A stretch of DNA of 64,000 nucleotides. Source: Chroococcidiopsis sp. CCMEE 29 (GTDB lineage Bacteria; Cyanobacteriota; Cyanobacteriia; Cyanobacteriales; Chroococcidiopsidaceae). Location: the NCBI RefSeq assembly GCF_023558375.1, contig NZ_CP083761.1:2040001-2104000 (forward strand), in the 5' to 3' direction. This document shows, in pieces, positions 1 through 7,214 of this stretch. Below the pieces are notes generated by a model. It did no database searches, had not been told where the DNA came from, and saw only the letters and a list, made by a program, of their open reading frames with translations. Each line of letters starts with the position of its first letter. Positions within the stretch are counted from its first letter, which is position 1. Position numbers and translations under genes: made by a program.

Positions 1-56
1 TATTGGTTACTACTAGACAAGTTGCTGTGCAGTCTTCAGGGTTTTAATTCTCTTTT

Positions 57-90
57 AAAGCCCCTTCTCTCAAGGTAGAGAAGGGGCTTT
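57..90. terminator. Rho-independent terminator hairpin
   Basis: A perfect 14-bp inverted repeat, AAAGCCCCTTCTCT and its complement, surrounds a 6-nt loop and is flanked by T-rich sequence on both sides. It lies downstream of rplL on the reverse strand, so it probably ends the ribosomal operon. It could also stop transcripts arriving from the left edge. Confidence 0.8.
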
Positions 91-127
91 TATCGTGCGA
101 TCGCTAACTTTACTACTGTGCGTATAG

Positions 128-182
128 AAACGCCGCGATTCATCCTATGTCTAAAAACAGTGGACTCTCTCGCGGCGTTTTT
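128..182. terminator. Second hairpin downstream of rplL
   Basis: An 11-bp inverted repeat (AAACGCCGCGA at 128-138 and its complement at 170-180) encloses a loop of about 31 nt and is followed on the forward strand by a T-run. It lies between rplL and the perfect hairpin at 57-90. It could be a second terminator or an RNA-processing stem. Confidence 0.5.
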
Positions 183-210
183 GTCAGCAGGGGGAGCAAT
201 AAAAGTTTAA

Positions 211-609
211 TTACTTAACAGTAGCTTTCCCGCCAGCTTCTTCCAGTTGCTTCTTAGCGTCTTCAGCCGCATCCTTGGCAACTCCTTCTTTAACGGGCTT
301 TGGTGCAGCTTCCACCAAGTCTTTCGCTTCCTTCAGACCAAGACCAGTCAAAGTTCGTACAACTTTAAGAACAGCAATCTTCTTGTCAGCTGGGACTTCA
401 TCCAGGATCACGTCAAACTCAGTCTTCTCTTCTACTTCTTCAGCTGGAGCCGCGGCACCACCACCACCAGCCGGCATCATCATCATGCCCCCGGCTGGCG
501 CAGCAGCACTAACGCCAAAGGCTTCTTCAATTTGCTTCACCAACTCAGCTGCTTCTAGCAAAGTTAGGGATTTTAGCTGTTCCAAAATTTGTTCAGTTGC
601 AGCAGACAT
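211..609 (-). CDS. rplL: 50S ribosomal protein L7/L12
   Basis: This is the multimeric stalk protein of the large ribosomal subunit, which recruits translational GTPases. The 132-aa product has the expected layout: an N-terminal dimerisation helix (about residues 1-35), an Ala/Gly/Met-rich hinge (about 36-55) and a C-terminal domain containing TEFDVIL and the conserved [12 protein letters not shown] helix. An ATG at 609 follows a GGAG-type ribosome binding site. It is the last gene of the secE-nusG-rplK-rplA-rplJ-rplL cluster and is separated from rplJ by about 70 bp. Confidence 0.98.
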   Translation of the reverse strand: MSAATEQILEQLKSLTLLEAAELVKQIEEAFGVSAAAPAGGMMMMPAGGGGAAAPAEEVEEKTEFDVILDEVPADKKIAVLKVVRTLTGLGLKEAKDLVEAAPKPVKEGVAKDAAEDAKKQLEEAGGKATVK

Positions 610-679
610 CTTGATAACTCCTATGTTTTAAGTTTCTAACTAGCCCTTTTAGGCAGGCTTGTGTTTTGCAGACTACCTA

Positions 680-1231
680 CTATGCAGCAGTTTCTGTTTC
701 AGCACTACCTTGTTCTTTCTCAGACACCGCCTTAAGGCTACGACCCAGCGAAGCGGGAACTTCGTTAATACCTACAGCAATCTTGGTTGCTAAAGCATTG
801 ATTGCCCCAGCAATTTGAGCTATCAACTGTTCCTTCGATGGCAGATCTCCCAGGGCTTTAACATCAGCTTCTTTGAGGAGACGACCTTCCATCACGCCGC
901 CGCGAAGTTCTGTCTTCTTACTGACTCTCTGGAAGTCTTGGTAAGCCTTAATTGCTCCACTGAGCTCTTCTTTAACCAGCAAAAAGGCAGAAGGACCTTT
1001 GAGTAATTCTGTCATTGGCTGCCAGTTATCCTGACCGTCAATGGCAATTCCCATCAATGTGTTCTTAGTTACCTTGCAAACAGTACCAGTTGGACGTAGC
1101 CGTCGCCGTAAATCCGTGATCTCAGCAACTGTTAGTCCTTGGTAGTCAATCACGAGCGCTAGCTGGGATTCACTCAAACTTTGCTTGAGTTCATTGACTA
1201 TCGCTTGTTTATTCTCTATCGTTCTACCCAT
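680..1231 (-). CDS. rplJ: 50S ribosomal protein L10
   Basis: L10 anchors the L7/L12 dimers to 23S rRNA at the base of the ribosomal stalk. The 183-aa product begins MGRTIENKQAIVNELKQSL and carries the typical LVIDYQGLTVAEITDLRR segment, followed by the C-terminal helix that binds L12. The start at 1231 is supported by a very strong AAGGAGGTG upstream. In bacteria L10 bound to L12 represses its own operon by binding the mRNA leader, and the roughly 250-bp gap before this gene contains an attenuator-like hairpin. Confidence 0.98.
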   Translation of the reverse strand: MGRTIENKQAIVNELKQSLSESQLALVIDYQGLTVAEITDLRRRLRPTGTVCKVTKNTLMGIAIDGQDNWQPMTELLKGPSAFLLVKEELSGAIKAYQDFQRVSKKTELRGGVMEGRLLKEADVKALGDLPSKEQLIAQIAGAINALATKIAVGINEVPASLGRSLKAVSEKEQGSAETETAA

Positions 1232-1487
1232 GCGGGTTTCACCTCCTTGAGGAATGCAGAATCACAAACCTTTTTCTTCCCAACCAAGCCAAAATAAAAC
1301 CCCAGCTGTTGAGCCAGGGTTTCGTAGTTTTACTCCTCACGCTGTACTAATTACACTCAAATGAGTAACTTAGCAGACAGTATTGGTGTAAACCTCGGCA
1401 GGCTATTAAGCCAACTGGCTCCTGCTGTCTCTGGCTTTACCTATTAAGTTTTACGGTCTAGGGAAATAATCTTGTTAACCTGTTGCA
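1232..1487 (-). promoter_or_regulatory. rplJ leader, probable L10 autoregulatory region
   Basis: This 256-bp gap between rplA and rplJ has no reading frame. Such spacing before rplJ is typical of the L10(L12)4-binding leader. It contains the hairpin annotated separately at 1297-1322. I infer the leader from position and structure and have not folded the RNA. Confidence 0.5.
1297..1322 (-). terminator. Attenuator-like hairpin before rplJ
   Basis: Read on the reverse strand, AAACCCTGGCT pairs with AGCTGGGGTTT over about 11 bp, including G-U pairs, around a CAAC loop. A U-rich tract (TTATTTT) follows. The structure sits about 65 nt upstream of the rplJ start and resembles an intrinsic terminator that would reduce read-through from rplA into rplJ-rplL. 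Confidence 0.55.
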
Positions 1488-2198
1488 TTATGCCGCAAGT
1501 TTCGTGTCACGCAAGCCATTGACATCGACTTGAATCGATGGACCCATCGTGGCAGACACGTAGATAGTTCGCCAGTAACGACCTTTTGCTCCAGAAGGAC
1601 GATTGCGGTCAATAGTTTCTTGCAACGCCTTTAGGTTCACCAGCAAATCTTCAGGTGAAAAGGAAGCCCTACCAAACATAACATGGACAATGCCTGTGCG
1701 ATCAGCTCGGAATTCTAATTTTCCGGCTTTGAACTCTGAGATTGCCTGCGCCACGTCAAATGTCACCGTACCACCTTTGGGCGATGGCATCAAACCACGT
1801 GGACCTAGCAACTTACCCAGCCTTGCTACTTGAGGCATTACATCTGGTGTGGCAATCAATCTATCAAAGTCCATCCTGCCATTTTGGATTTCGTTAATCA
1901 GCTCTTCTGAGCCAACTAAGTCTGCACCGGCGTTGGTTGCTTCGTTTACCTTCTCACCCCTGGCAATTACCGCTACTCTTACAATCTGACCTGTACCTTT
2001 AGGCAAAACCACCGTTGTCCGCAGCTGTTGATCTGTGTACTTGGGGTCAATCCCTAGGCGGATATGTGCCTCAGCTGATTCGGGAAACTTTGCCGTTGCC
2101 GTCTCTTTTAATAGACTAAGAGCATCTAAAGGTTGATAAGTTCTGTCTTCTACTTTCTGTTGCAGTTCTTGTAGCCTGCGTGATAATTTCTTCGCCAT
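1488..2198 (-). CDS. rplA: 50S ribosomal protein L1
   Basis: L1 forms the mobile stalk that helps release deacylated tRNA from the E site. The 236-aa product shows the signature region [15 protein letters not shown] and the C-terminal segment [12 protein letters not shown]. An AGGAGAG ribosome binding site precedes the ATG at 2198. It lies 127 bp downstream of rplK, with heptamer repeat relics (GATTTTG units) in the gap. Confidence 0.98.
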   Translation of the reverse strand: MAKKLSRRLQELQQKVEDRTYQPLDALSLLKETATAKFPESAEAHIRLGIDPKYTDQQLRTTVVLPKGTGQIVRVAVIARGEKVNEATNAGADLVGSEELINEIQNGRMDFDRLIATPDVMPQVARLGKLLGPRGLMPSPKGGTVTFDVAQAISEFKAGKLEFRADRTGIVHVMFGRASFSPEDLLVNLKALQETIDRNRPSGAKGRYWRTIYVSATMGPSIQVDVNGLRDTKLAA

Positions 2199-2325
2199 TT
2201 CTCTCTCCTGGGGTTAATCACGAAGCTTAGCCTCTCCCCCGATACAATTTTGGATTTTTGATTTTTGATTTTGGATTTCGGCGTTGAGGTTAATTGTTAA
2301 CTCAAAACTCAAAACTCAAAACTAT

Positions 2326-2751
2326 TTAGTCTGCGATCGCTACGCCCATGTTCCGGGCAGTTCCTGCCACAATTTTCATTGCCGCTTCAATATCATTGGC
2401 ATTGAGGTCTGGCAATTTCGTTTGAGCAATTTCTTGCAATTGCGCCTGCGTAATCGTCCCGACCCGCTTTTTATTCGGTTCGTTTGAACCTTTTTCCACC
2501 CCAGCTGCCTTGCGAATCAATACCGAGGCAGGCGGAGTTTTTAGCACAAATGTAAAACTCCGGTCTTCGTAAACCGAAATTTCTACTGGTATCACCATAC
2601 CGGCTTGATCTGCTGTTCTAGCATTGTATTCCTTGCAGAACATCATGATGTTAACGCCATGCTGACCCAGTGCTGGTCCCACTGGTGGAGCTGGGTTAGC
2701 TTTTCCAGCATTTAGGGCCAATTTAATGACCGCAACTACTTTCTTTGCCAT
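2326..2751 (-). CDS. rplK: 50S ribosomal protein L11
   Basis: L11 is part of the GTPase-associated centre of the 50S subunit and the target of thiostrepton-type antibiotics. The 141-aa length is standard. The N-terminal domain has the proline-rich [18 protein letters not shown] segment and the C-terminal domain has the rRNA-binding [12 protein letters not shown] helix. It starts 9 bp after the nusG stop codon, so it is probably co-transcribed with secE and nusG. Confidence 0.98.
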   Translation of the reverse strand: MAKKVVAVIKLALNAGKANPAPPVGPALGQHGVNIMMFCKEYNARTADQAGMVIPVEISVYEDRSFTFVLKTPPASVLIRKAAGVEKGSNEPNKKRVGTITQAQLQEIAQTKLPDLNANDIEAAMKIVAGTARNMGVAIAD

Positions 2752-2760
2752 TTCTCTTTG

Positions 2761-3399
2761 TTAGCTTTGTTTCTCTACCTGATTAAACTCCAATTCCACT
2801 GGCGTATCGCGCCCAAAGATGGAGAGTAAAGCTTTAAGTTTACTCCGCTCTGGACTGACTTCAACGACTTCGCCTTCAAAGTCTTTAAATGGACCCGAAA
2901 GTACCATAATCTTGTCACCGGCAGCCATATCTATCTTAACCACCGGCTCCTGCTCAGTGGTTTGCTTGAAGATGCGTTCAACTTCTGAATGACTTAGAGG
3001 CAGCGGTTTAACGTGACCGCGACCTCTGCCAGTGCCACGCCTTTGTTCTGCTCCCACAAAGTTGATTACGTGGGATGTATTTTTGACCACCTGCCAACTG
3101 TCATCATCCATCATCATTCTGACGAGCACGTATCCGGGAAAAACCTTTTCTTCTGTGTGCTGCCTGCTGCCATCTTTCCGAATTTTGACCGCTGGTGTTT
3201 GCGGAATTTCCACCTGAACGATTTTGTCAGCCACGTCGAATGTTTTAGCACGCCGCTCCAAGTCTGCCTTTACACGCTTTTCACAGCCAGAGGCGACTTG
3301 AATAGCGTACCAATTGGCTTTTTTGTGAGCTTGACTGACTGCTTCTCCTGTTTCCTCTACTTGAGGTGAATTACCTGGTTCATCTGTTGCAAACGTCAT
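2761..3399 (-). CDS. nusG: Transcription termination/antitermination factor NusG
   Basis: NusG binds RNA polymerase and couples transcription to Rho and to ribosomes. The product has an NGN domain (NWYAIQVASGCEKRV onward) and a C-terminal KOW domain (VLSGPFKDFEGEVVEV). I chose the ATG at 3399, which gives 212 aa and overlaps the secE stop codon by one base (TGATG), a classic coupled arrangement. The open frame extends to a TTG at 3423, a less likely start. The N-terminal extension of about 35 acidic residues before the NGN domain is variable in this family. Confidence 0.96.
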   Translation of the reverse strand: MTFATDEPGNSPQVEETGEAVSQAHKKANWYAIQVASGCEKRVKADLERRAKTFDVADKIVQVEIPQTPAVKIRKDGSRQHTEEKVFPGYVLVRMMMDDDSWQVVKNTSHVINFVGAEQRRGTGRGRGHVKPLPLSHSEVERIFKQTTEQEPVVKIDMAAGDKIMVLSGPFKDFEGEVVEVSPERSKLKALLSIFGRDTPVELEFNQVEKQS

Positions 3400-3620
3400 C
3401 AGAACACCTGTCTTGCTACCCAAGTAAAGAATCCATCAATCAGATAAATAAAAGTTGCGGAAAGCACCACCATTGATAGAACTGCTGCGGATTCGCTCAC
3501 TAGTTGCTGCCGACTAGGCCATACCACTTTATCAAGTTCTTCTTTGATGCCTCTAAAAAAGTTGGCGACACTAAACCCAGCTGGTTGTTTTTGTATTTCG
3601 GCTTCGTTTTTCTTATTCAC
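3399..3620 (-). CDS. secE: Preprotein translocase subunit SecE
   Basis: SecE is the small essential membrane subunit of the SecYEG channel. The 73-aa product has the conserved amphipathic segment FFRGIKEELDKVVWPSRQQL followed by a single hydrophobic transmembrane helix (about residues 44-65), as in short cyanobacterial and plastid SecE. The stop codon overlaps the nusG start by one base. It is the first gene of the reverse-strand ribosomal protein cluster. Confidence 0.96.
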   Translation of the reverse strand: MNKKNEAEIQKQPAGFSVANFFRGIKEELDKVVWPSRQQLVSESAAVLSMVVLSATFIYLIDGFFTWVARQVF

Positions 3621-3684
3621 GGTTGCTCATTTCCTCAGTAAAAGTCCAGCTATCGCAGTCAATTCCTGGTTCTCCAGAATTTTT

Positions 3685-3837
3685 TCATCGGCTGCGCTGA
3701 GTCCATCGTATTCCAGCTGAAATAACTTTATTACCAACTAATTCTACCCGAAAGCTTTCTACTTCGGCTTTAATTAGCCAGCGGTTGACAGCACTTTCGG
3801 GCAAACATTTGGGTTTTGTAGGGGCAGGTTTAACTAA
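3685..3837 (-). pseudogene. Possible remnant or very small unrecognised gene
   Basis: A 51-codon frame without an ATG runs on the reverse strand to a TGA at 3685-3687. Its residues look like real protein, for example AVNRWLIKAEVESFRVELVG. The only plausible start codons are TTGs, and the 5' end lies inside the GTAGGGGC-type repeat at 3818-3867. It may therefore be a small gene truncated by the repeat. I do not recognise the family. Confidence 0.3.
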
Positions 3838-3867
3838 CAAAAGCTAGATTGTCAAACCTGCACTACT
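3818..3867. repeat. GTAGGGGC-type inverted repeat
   Basis: GTAGGGGCAGGTTT faces the imperfect inverted copy AAACCTGCACTAC about 22 bp away. Related elements occur at 10777-10848, 36080-36143, 36212-36275 and, in part, 49613-49676, so this is one copy of a dispersed palindromic family. Confidence 0.65.
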
Positions 3868-3877
3868 TTTTTAGAGC

Positions 3878-3949
3878 GCGCCCTGGAGGACTTGAACCCC
3901 CGACATCAGGTTTTGGAGACCTGCGTTCTACCAACTGAACTAAGAGCGC
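3878..3949 (-). tRNA. tRNA-Trp (anticodon CCA)
   Basis: On the reverse strand the 5' acceptor strand GCGCTCT pairs with AGGGCGC. The D-arm (AGTTCAGTTGGTAGAAC), an anticodon stem with loop CTCCAAA, and the T-arm (GGGGGTTCAAGTCCTCC) all follow. The anticodon CCA reads UGG. The 3' CCA is not encoded, as is common in cyanobacteria. It lies between rplS and secE on the same strand. Confidence 0.95.
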
Positions 3950-4051
3950 ACAAGTTGTTTTAGAGCTAGCTATTACGTTGCTGAATTCAAGTTTAGCGCA
4001 ATTCGGTACTAATTTAGTGACTAGCCGTGGAACAGCCTAGGGTTATCTTGG

Positions 4052-4414
4052 TTACAAAGCGCGGTCAAACCGTTGTTTTACACGGGTTGCCTTACCAACG
4101 CGATCGCGCAGGTAATATAGCTTAGCCCGACGCACCCTACCGCGACGCAGCACCTTGATACTCTCAATTCGGGGAGAATGCAGGAGAAATACCCGTTCCA
4201 CACCAACTCCTTGAAAGATCCGCCGCACTGTAATAGTTTCATTGATGCCGCCATTGCGCTTGGCAATCACCACCCCTTCATAGGGCTGAGTTCTTTCTTT
4301 TCCACCTTCCTGAATTTTTACCCCAACTCTAACGGTATCTCCGACATAGATGTCGGGCAAATTCGACTTTAGTTGCTCCGCCTCGATTGAGCGGATGATC
4401 TCTTGGGCGTTCAT
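4052..4414 (-). CDS. rplS: 50S ribosomal protein L19
   Basis: L19 lies at the 30S-50S interface. The product shows [18 protein letters not shown], the [13 protein letters not shown] loop and a basic C-terminus ([16 protein letters not shown]). I chose the ATG at 4414, giving a 120-aa protein that starts [11 protein letters not shown] like other cyanobacterial L19 proteins. The frame is open to 4489, but the extra 25 residues have no counterpart in the family. It lies about 100 bp upstream of tRNA-Trp. Confidence 0.96.
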   Translation of the reverse strand: MNAQEIIRSIEAEQLKSNLPDIYVGDTVRVGVKIQEGGKERTQPYEGVVIAKRNGGINETITVRRIFQGVGVERVFLLHSPRIESIKVLRRGRVRRAKLYYLRDRVGKATRVKQRFDRAL

Positions 4415-4534
4415 GGTCTTCAAAAAACTCACAATCATCCATATTAACTCGATAAGTGCCTCTAAGTCTATCGAAATGTTAGATATCAAACATAAATGCT
4501 GAGGTTATATTAGTTTCACCAAAGAAGGGGTGAG

Positions 4535-4636
4535 CCTTTCTTAAGCAGGGGAGGCAGGGGGAGCAGGGGGAGCAGGGGGAGCAGGGGGAGCAAGAGTGTA
4601 ATCCAAAATCTAAAATCTAAAATCCCCCTCGCCCCT
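4535..4636. repeat. Short tandem repeat array (9-mer and heptamer)
   Basis: About five copies of a 9-bp unit (GGGGGAGCA) are followed by heptamers of the AAAATCT/AAAATCC type and a CCCCTCGCCCC tail. The same composite occurs at 7108-7165, 9921-10045 and 39690-39790. It resembles the short tandemly repeated repetitive (STRR) sequences described in filamentous cyanobacteria. The rest of the gap between rplS and the lyase gene (4415-4806) is AT-rich with no gene that I can see. Confidence 0.8.
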
Positions 4637-4806
4637 GGTGAATCCTCAGAGGGATATTCCACTTACCAGATGACATAACTTTAATTTTTCGTTTAAGATA
4701 GCAGCTATTATATTAAGAAAATTAACAATAGCTTGCTTTTAGACGCAACTGTAAGCATGCCTCGTGATTCTAACTTTGTTAATTACTCGCATGAGGACCC
4801 GCACCA

Positions 4807-5343
4807 GTGACATCAAGGCTACCAATTACCCAAACAGATGAAGCCTCCCTAGCAGAATTTTTTCAAGAATCGGCTGGTAAATGGCGCTCACAACGGCGCT
4901 ATTACACCTTGCCAGAGGGCGAAACGAAGGAAATGGTTAGTTTAATTACTATTCGGTTTTTGGAACAAGGATGTGCTGAATTACAAAAATTGGCTCAGTT
5001 ACATAACCTGGGTGACCCAAGTGCTCTGAAATGTGGTGCTGAAGTTAGCTGGGAAAGCAGGGATTCAGTCACGGATCGAAAGCAGTCCAAAGGTTCAACA
5101 GTATTTGGAGTATTGGGAACGACTCTATATCGCGATCGCGGTTTTGCCACACCGAAGCCTGTTACAGCGGAATATTACTTCCCAAGCCCTAAAACGCTGT
5201 GCTTGCGGACGGAGTACAATGGCTCAGTGTTTGAGGAAGAGTTAAAGCTAATCGGTCGTCATTACCGCACACGGCAGACAATTATCTCACATGCCGCTGA
5301 GCAGCAGATGATTGGTCAATATTTAGAAAAGCGGATTGATTAA
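4807..5343 (+). CDS. Phycobiliprotein lyase, CpcS/CpeS family
   Basis: Proteins of this lipocalin-fold family attach bilin chromophores to cysteines of phycobiliproteins of the light-harvesting phycobilisome. The 178-aa product has the family's N-terminal signature FFQESAGKWRSQRRYYTL and alternating strand-like segments after it. The start is a GTG at 4807; nearby ATGs at 4757 and 4791 are out of frame. The exact paralogue (CpcS, CpcU or CpeS type) cannot be settled from the sequence alone. The bilin synthase gene pcyA lies 32 kb away in the same window. Confidence 0.8.
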   Translation: MTSRLPITQTDEASLAEFFQESAGKWRSQRRYYTLPEGETKEMVSLITIRFLEQGCAELQKLAQLHNLGDPSALKCGAEVSWESRDSVTDRKQSKGSTVFGVLGTTLYRDRGFATPKPVTAEYYFPSPKTLCLRTEYNGSVFEEELKLIGRHYRTRQTIISHAAEQQMIGQYLEKRID

Positions 5344-5393
5344 ACTAGAGGCGAGGGAACACATCGAGTCTTCAGGTAGGAATTCCCTGACCC

Positions 5394-7097
5394 CTAATAA
5401 TGGTTGCCGGATTTGCGCTGGTGTACAGCAGTTACACCGTCTGAATTTAGTAGCTTACCGTTTTCAACAGTTGCATAGACAAGCCAATGATCGCCACATT
5501 CCATGCGACTGCTGACGGAACATTCGAGGTAGGCGAGGGCATCGTTAAGGATGGGTGAGCCGTTATCCGCCATTTGGGTGGAGATATTGGTAAATCGGTC
5601 CTCAGCTGGGGCAAACGGTTTCAGGAAGTGTTTCATTAAACTTAGGTGATTGCCTTCAGCCAGGATATTGAGGGTAAATTGACCTCCTTGATACATTAAG
5701 GATTCAATTGCTCGGTCTTTGGCTACGGCAACGGTTAAACCAGGCGGATTAAATGTTGCTTGGGAAACCCAAGAGGCTAGCATGGCACTGGAAACGTCTC
5801 CCTGCTTGGCTGTAACGATGCAAAGCGAGCCAGCTATACGACCTACGGCTTGTTCAACAGTAGTCGCTTGTTGTTGAGGAGAACGGACTTTTTTGGCTTT
5901 TTTCAAGGCTTGAGCAAAGTCTGTCCCTGCTTGTTCGCATAGTTGGAGGGTGACATCTGTGGGTTTGAATTTAACGCGCAGGGTTTCAAAGCCAAAGCGA
6001 TATCCAGCGTCACGGAGTTTGCCTTCAATTAAGTCAATTGCTTCACCACTCCAACCGTAGGAACCAAAGACTCCAGCAACTTTGCTACTAGTGGCAGTAG
6101 ATAGGACAATGCCTAGGGCGGTTTGAATTGGAGTCGGGGCATGACCTCCGAGTGTCGGTGAACCAATAATAAACCCAGCCGATTTTTCTACAGCTGCTTG
6201 AATTTCAGATGGTTCAGCAAATTCGCAGTTAATTGCTTCCACGCCGACACCAGCTTTGGTAACGCCACGAGCGATCGCTTGTGCCAAAGTCGCGGTATTT
6301 CCATACGCCGAAGCATAAAGCAGAGCTACCGTTGTATCCTGAGCGGTTTGCTGCTGGCTCCATTGCCGATAAGCTTGGGTAAGTTCGATTAAGGCATAAC
6401 GTACTAAGGGACCGTGACCCGTGGCATACAGTCTGACAGGTAGATCGGAAAGTTTATCCAGCGCAGTTTCAACTTGGCGAGCATGGGGAGCCATCAGGCA
6501 ATCGTAATAGTAGCGTCGATCTTCGCTGAATATTTCCCAACCTTCATCAAAGACTTGATCGCCACAAATATGCGCCCCAAACAGCTTATCAGTATAGAGG
6601 ATTTCGGTTTGGGGATCGTAGGTACAAATTTCATCAGGCCAGCGCGGACTGGGAGTGGGGATGAATTGTAAGTGGTGACCCTTACCTATATCCAGGGTTT
6701 CTTCTCCCCGCATCACGATAATTTTCAAATCGCGATCTGGTAAGGCACTCCGCAGGTTAATCGCGCCTGGGTTAGAACAAACAAAGGTGATTTGAGGTGC
6801 CAGATCTAGCAAAGCTTTTATGGTTGCCGCCCGATTAGGATTAACGTGTCCCAAAATGACATAATCCAACCGAGTAAGATCAAGGCGCTGCTGTAACGCT
6901 GCCAGGTAGATTTGGGTAAATGTCTCGCCTGGAGGGTCGATCAGGGCAATTTTATCAGCTTGAATCAAATAAGAATTGGCGGTTGTTCCCTTGGCAAGAG
7001 CATATTCGATTTCAAAGCGCAGACGTGTCCAACTGCGTGATCGCAGCACTGTCGTATCAATGCCAATTGGGAGAACCTGTACGTCACGAGGTTTCAT
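5394..7097 (-). CDS. flv1: Flavodiiron protein Flv1-type, with degenerate diiron site
   Basis: Cyanobacterial Flv1 works with Flv3 to reduce O2 to water downstream of photosystem I. The 567-aa product has the A-type layout: a metallo-beta-lactamase-like domain (about 1-250), a flavodoxin domain (about 260-400) and a C-terminal flavin reductase domain (about 415-567). The diiron motif HxExDH is replaced by HVNPNR (residues 84-89), so ligands are missing, as known for Flv1 and Flv2. It follows flv3 by 117 bp, a gap filled with 9-bp tandem repeats. No sll0218-like gene intervenes, which favours the Flv1/Flv3 type over Flv2/Flv4. Confidence 0.9.
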   Translation of the reverse strand: MKPRDVQVLPIGIDTTVLRSRSWTRLRFEIEYALAKGTTANSYLIQADKIALIDPPGETFTQIYLAALQQRLDLTRLDYVILGHVNPNRAATIKALLDLAPQITFVCSNPGAINLRSALPDRDLKIIVMRGEETLDIGKGHHLQFIPTPSPRWPDEICTYDPQTEILYTDKLFGAHICGDQVFDEGWEIFSEDRRYYYDCLMAPHARQVETALDKLSDLPVRLYATGHGPLVRYALIELTQAYRQWSQQQTAQDTTVALLYASAYGNTATLAQAIARGVTKAGVGVEAINCEFAEPSEIQAAVEKSAGFIIGSPTLGGHAPTPIQTALGIVLSTATSSKVAGVFGSYGWSGEAIDLIEGKLRDAGYRFGFETLRVKFKPTDVTLQLCEQAGTDFAQALKKAKKVRSPQQQATTVEQAVGRIAGSLCIVTAKQGDVSSAMLASWVSQATFNPPGLTVAVAKDRAIESLMYQGGQFTLNILAEGNHLSLMKHFLKPFAPAEDRFTNISTQMADNGSPILNDALAYLECSVSSRMECGDHWLVYATVENGKLLNSDGVTAVHQRKSGNHY

Positions 7098-7107
7098 AAG
7101 CAGGGAG

Positions 7108-7165
7108 TAGGGAGGAGAGCAGGGGGAGCAGGGGAGGCAGGGGAGGCAGGGGAGGCAGGGGAAGA
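7108..7165. repeat. 9-bp tandem array between flv3 and flv1
   Basis: About five degenerate copies of GGGGAGGCA/GGGGGAGCA fill most of the 117-bp gap between flv3 and flv1. The unit is the same as in the arrays at 4535-4636 and 39690-39730. Transcripts of the pair would have to read through a C-rich tract here. Confidence 0.8.
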
Positions 7166-7214
7166 TTAGATATATTTATCCTTCAGCCTTCAGTCTTCGC
7201 TCGTCTCTAGCCCC

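Noticed and set aside
1327-1345. ACTCCTCAC motif resembling the Yfr1 small RNA core
   Set aside because: Only part of the motif matches, it lies in the rplJ leader on the opposite strand, and the flanking stem of Yfr1 is missing.
3013-3369. Forward frame of 118 codons opposite nusG
   Set aside because: It is antisense to a clear nusG gene and has no start signals or domain.
4535-4636. Possible CRISPR array in the G-rich repeats
   Set aside because: The units are 7-9 bp with no unique spacers, so they are short tandem repeats. No cas genes are in the window.
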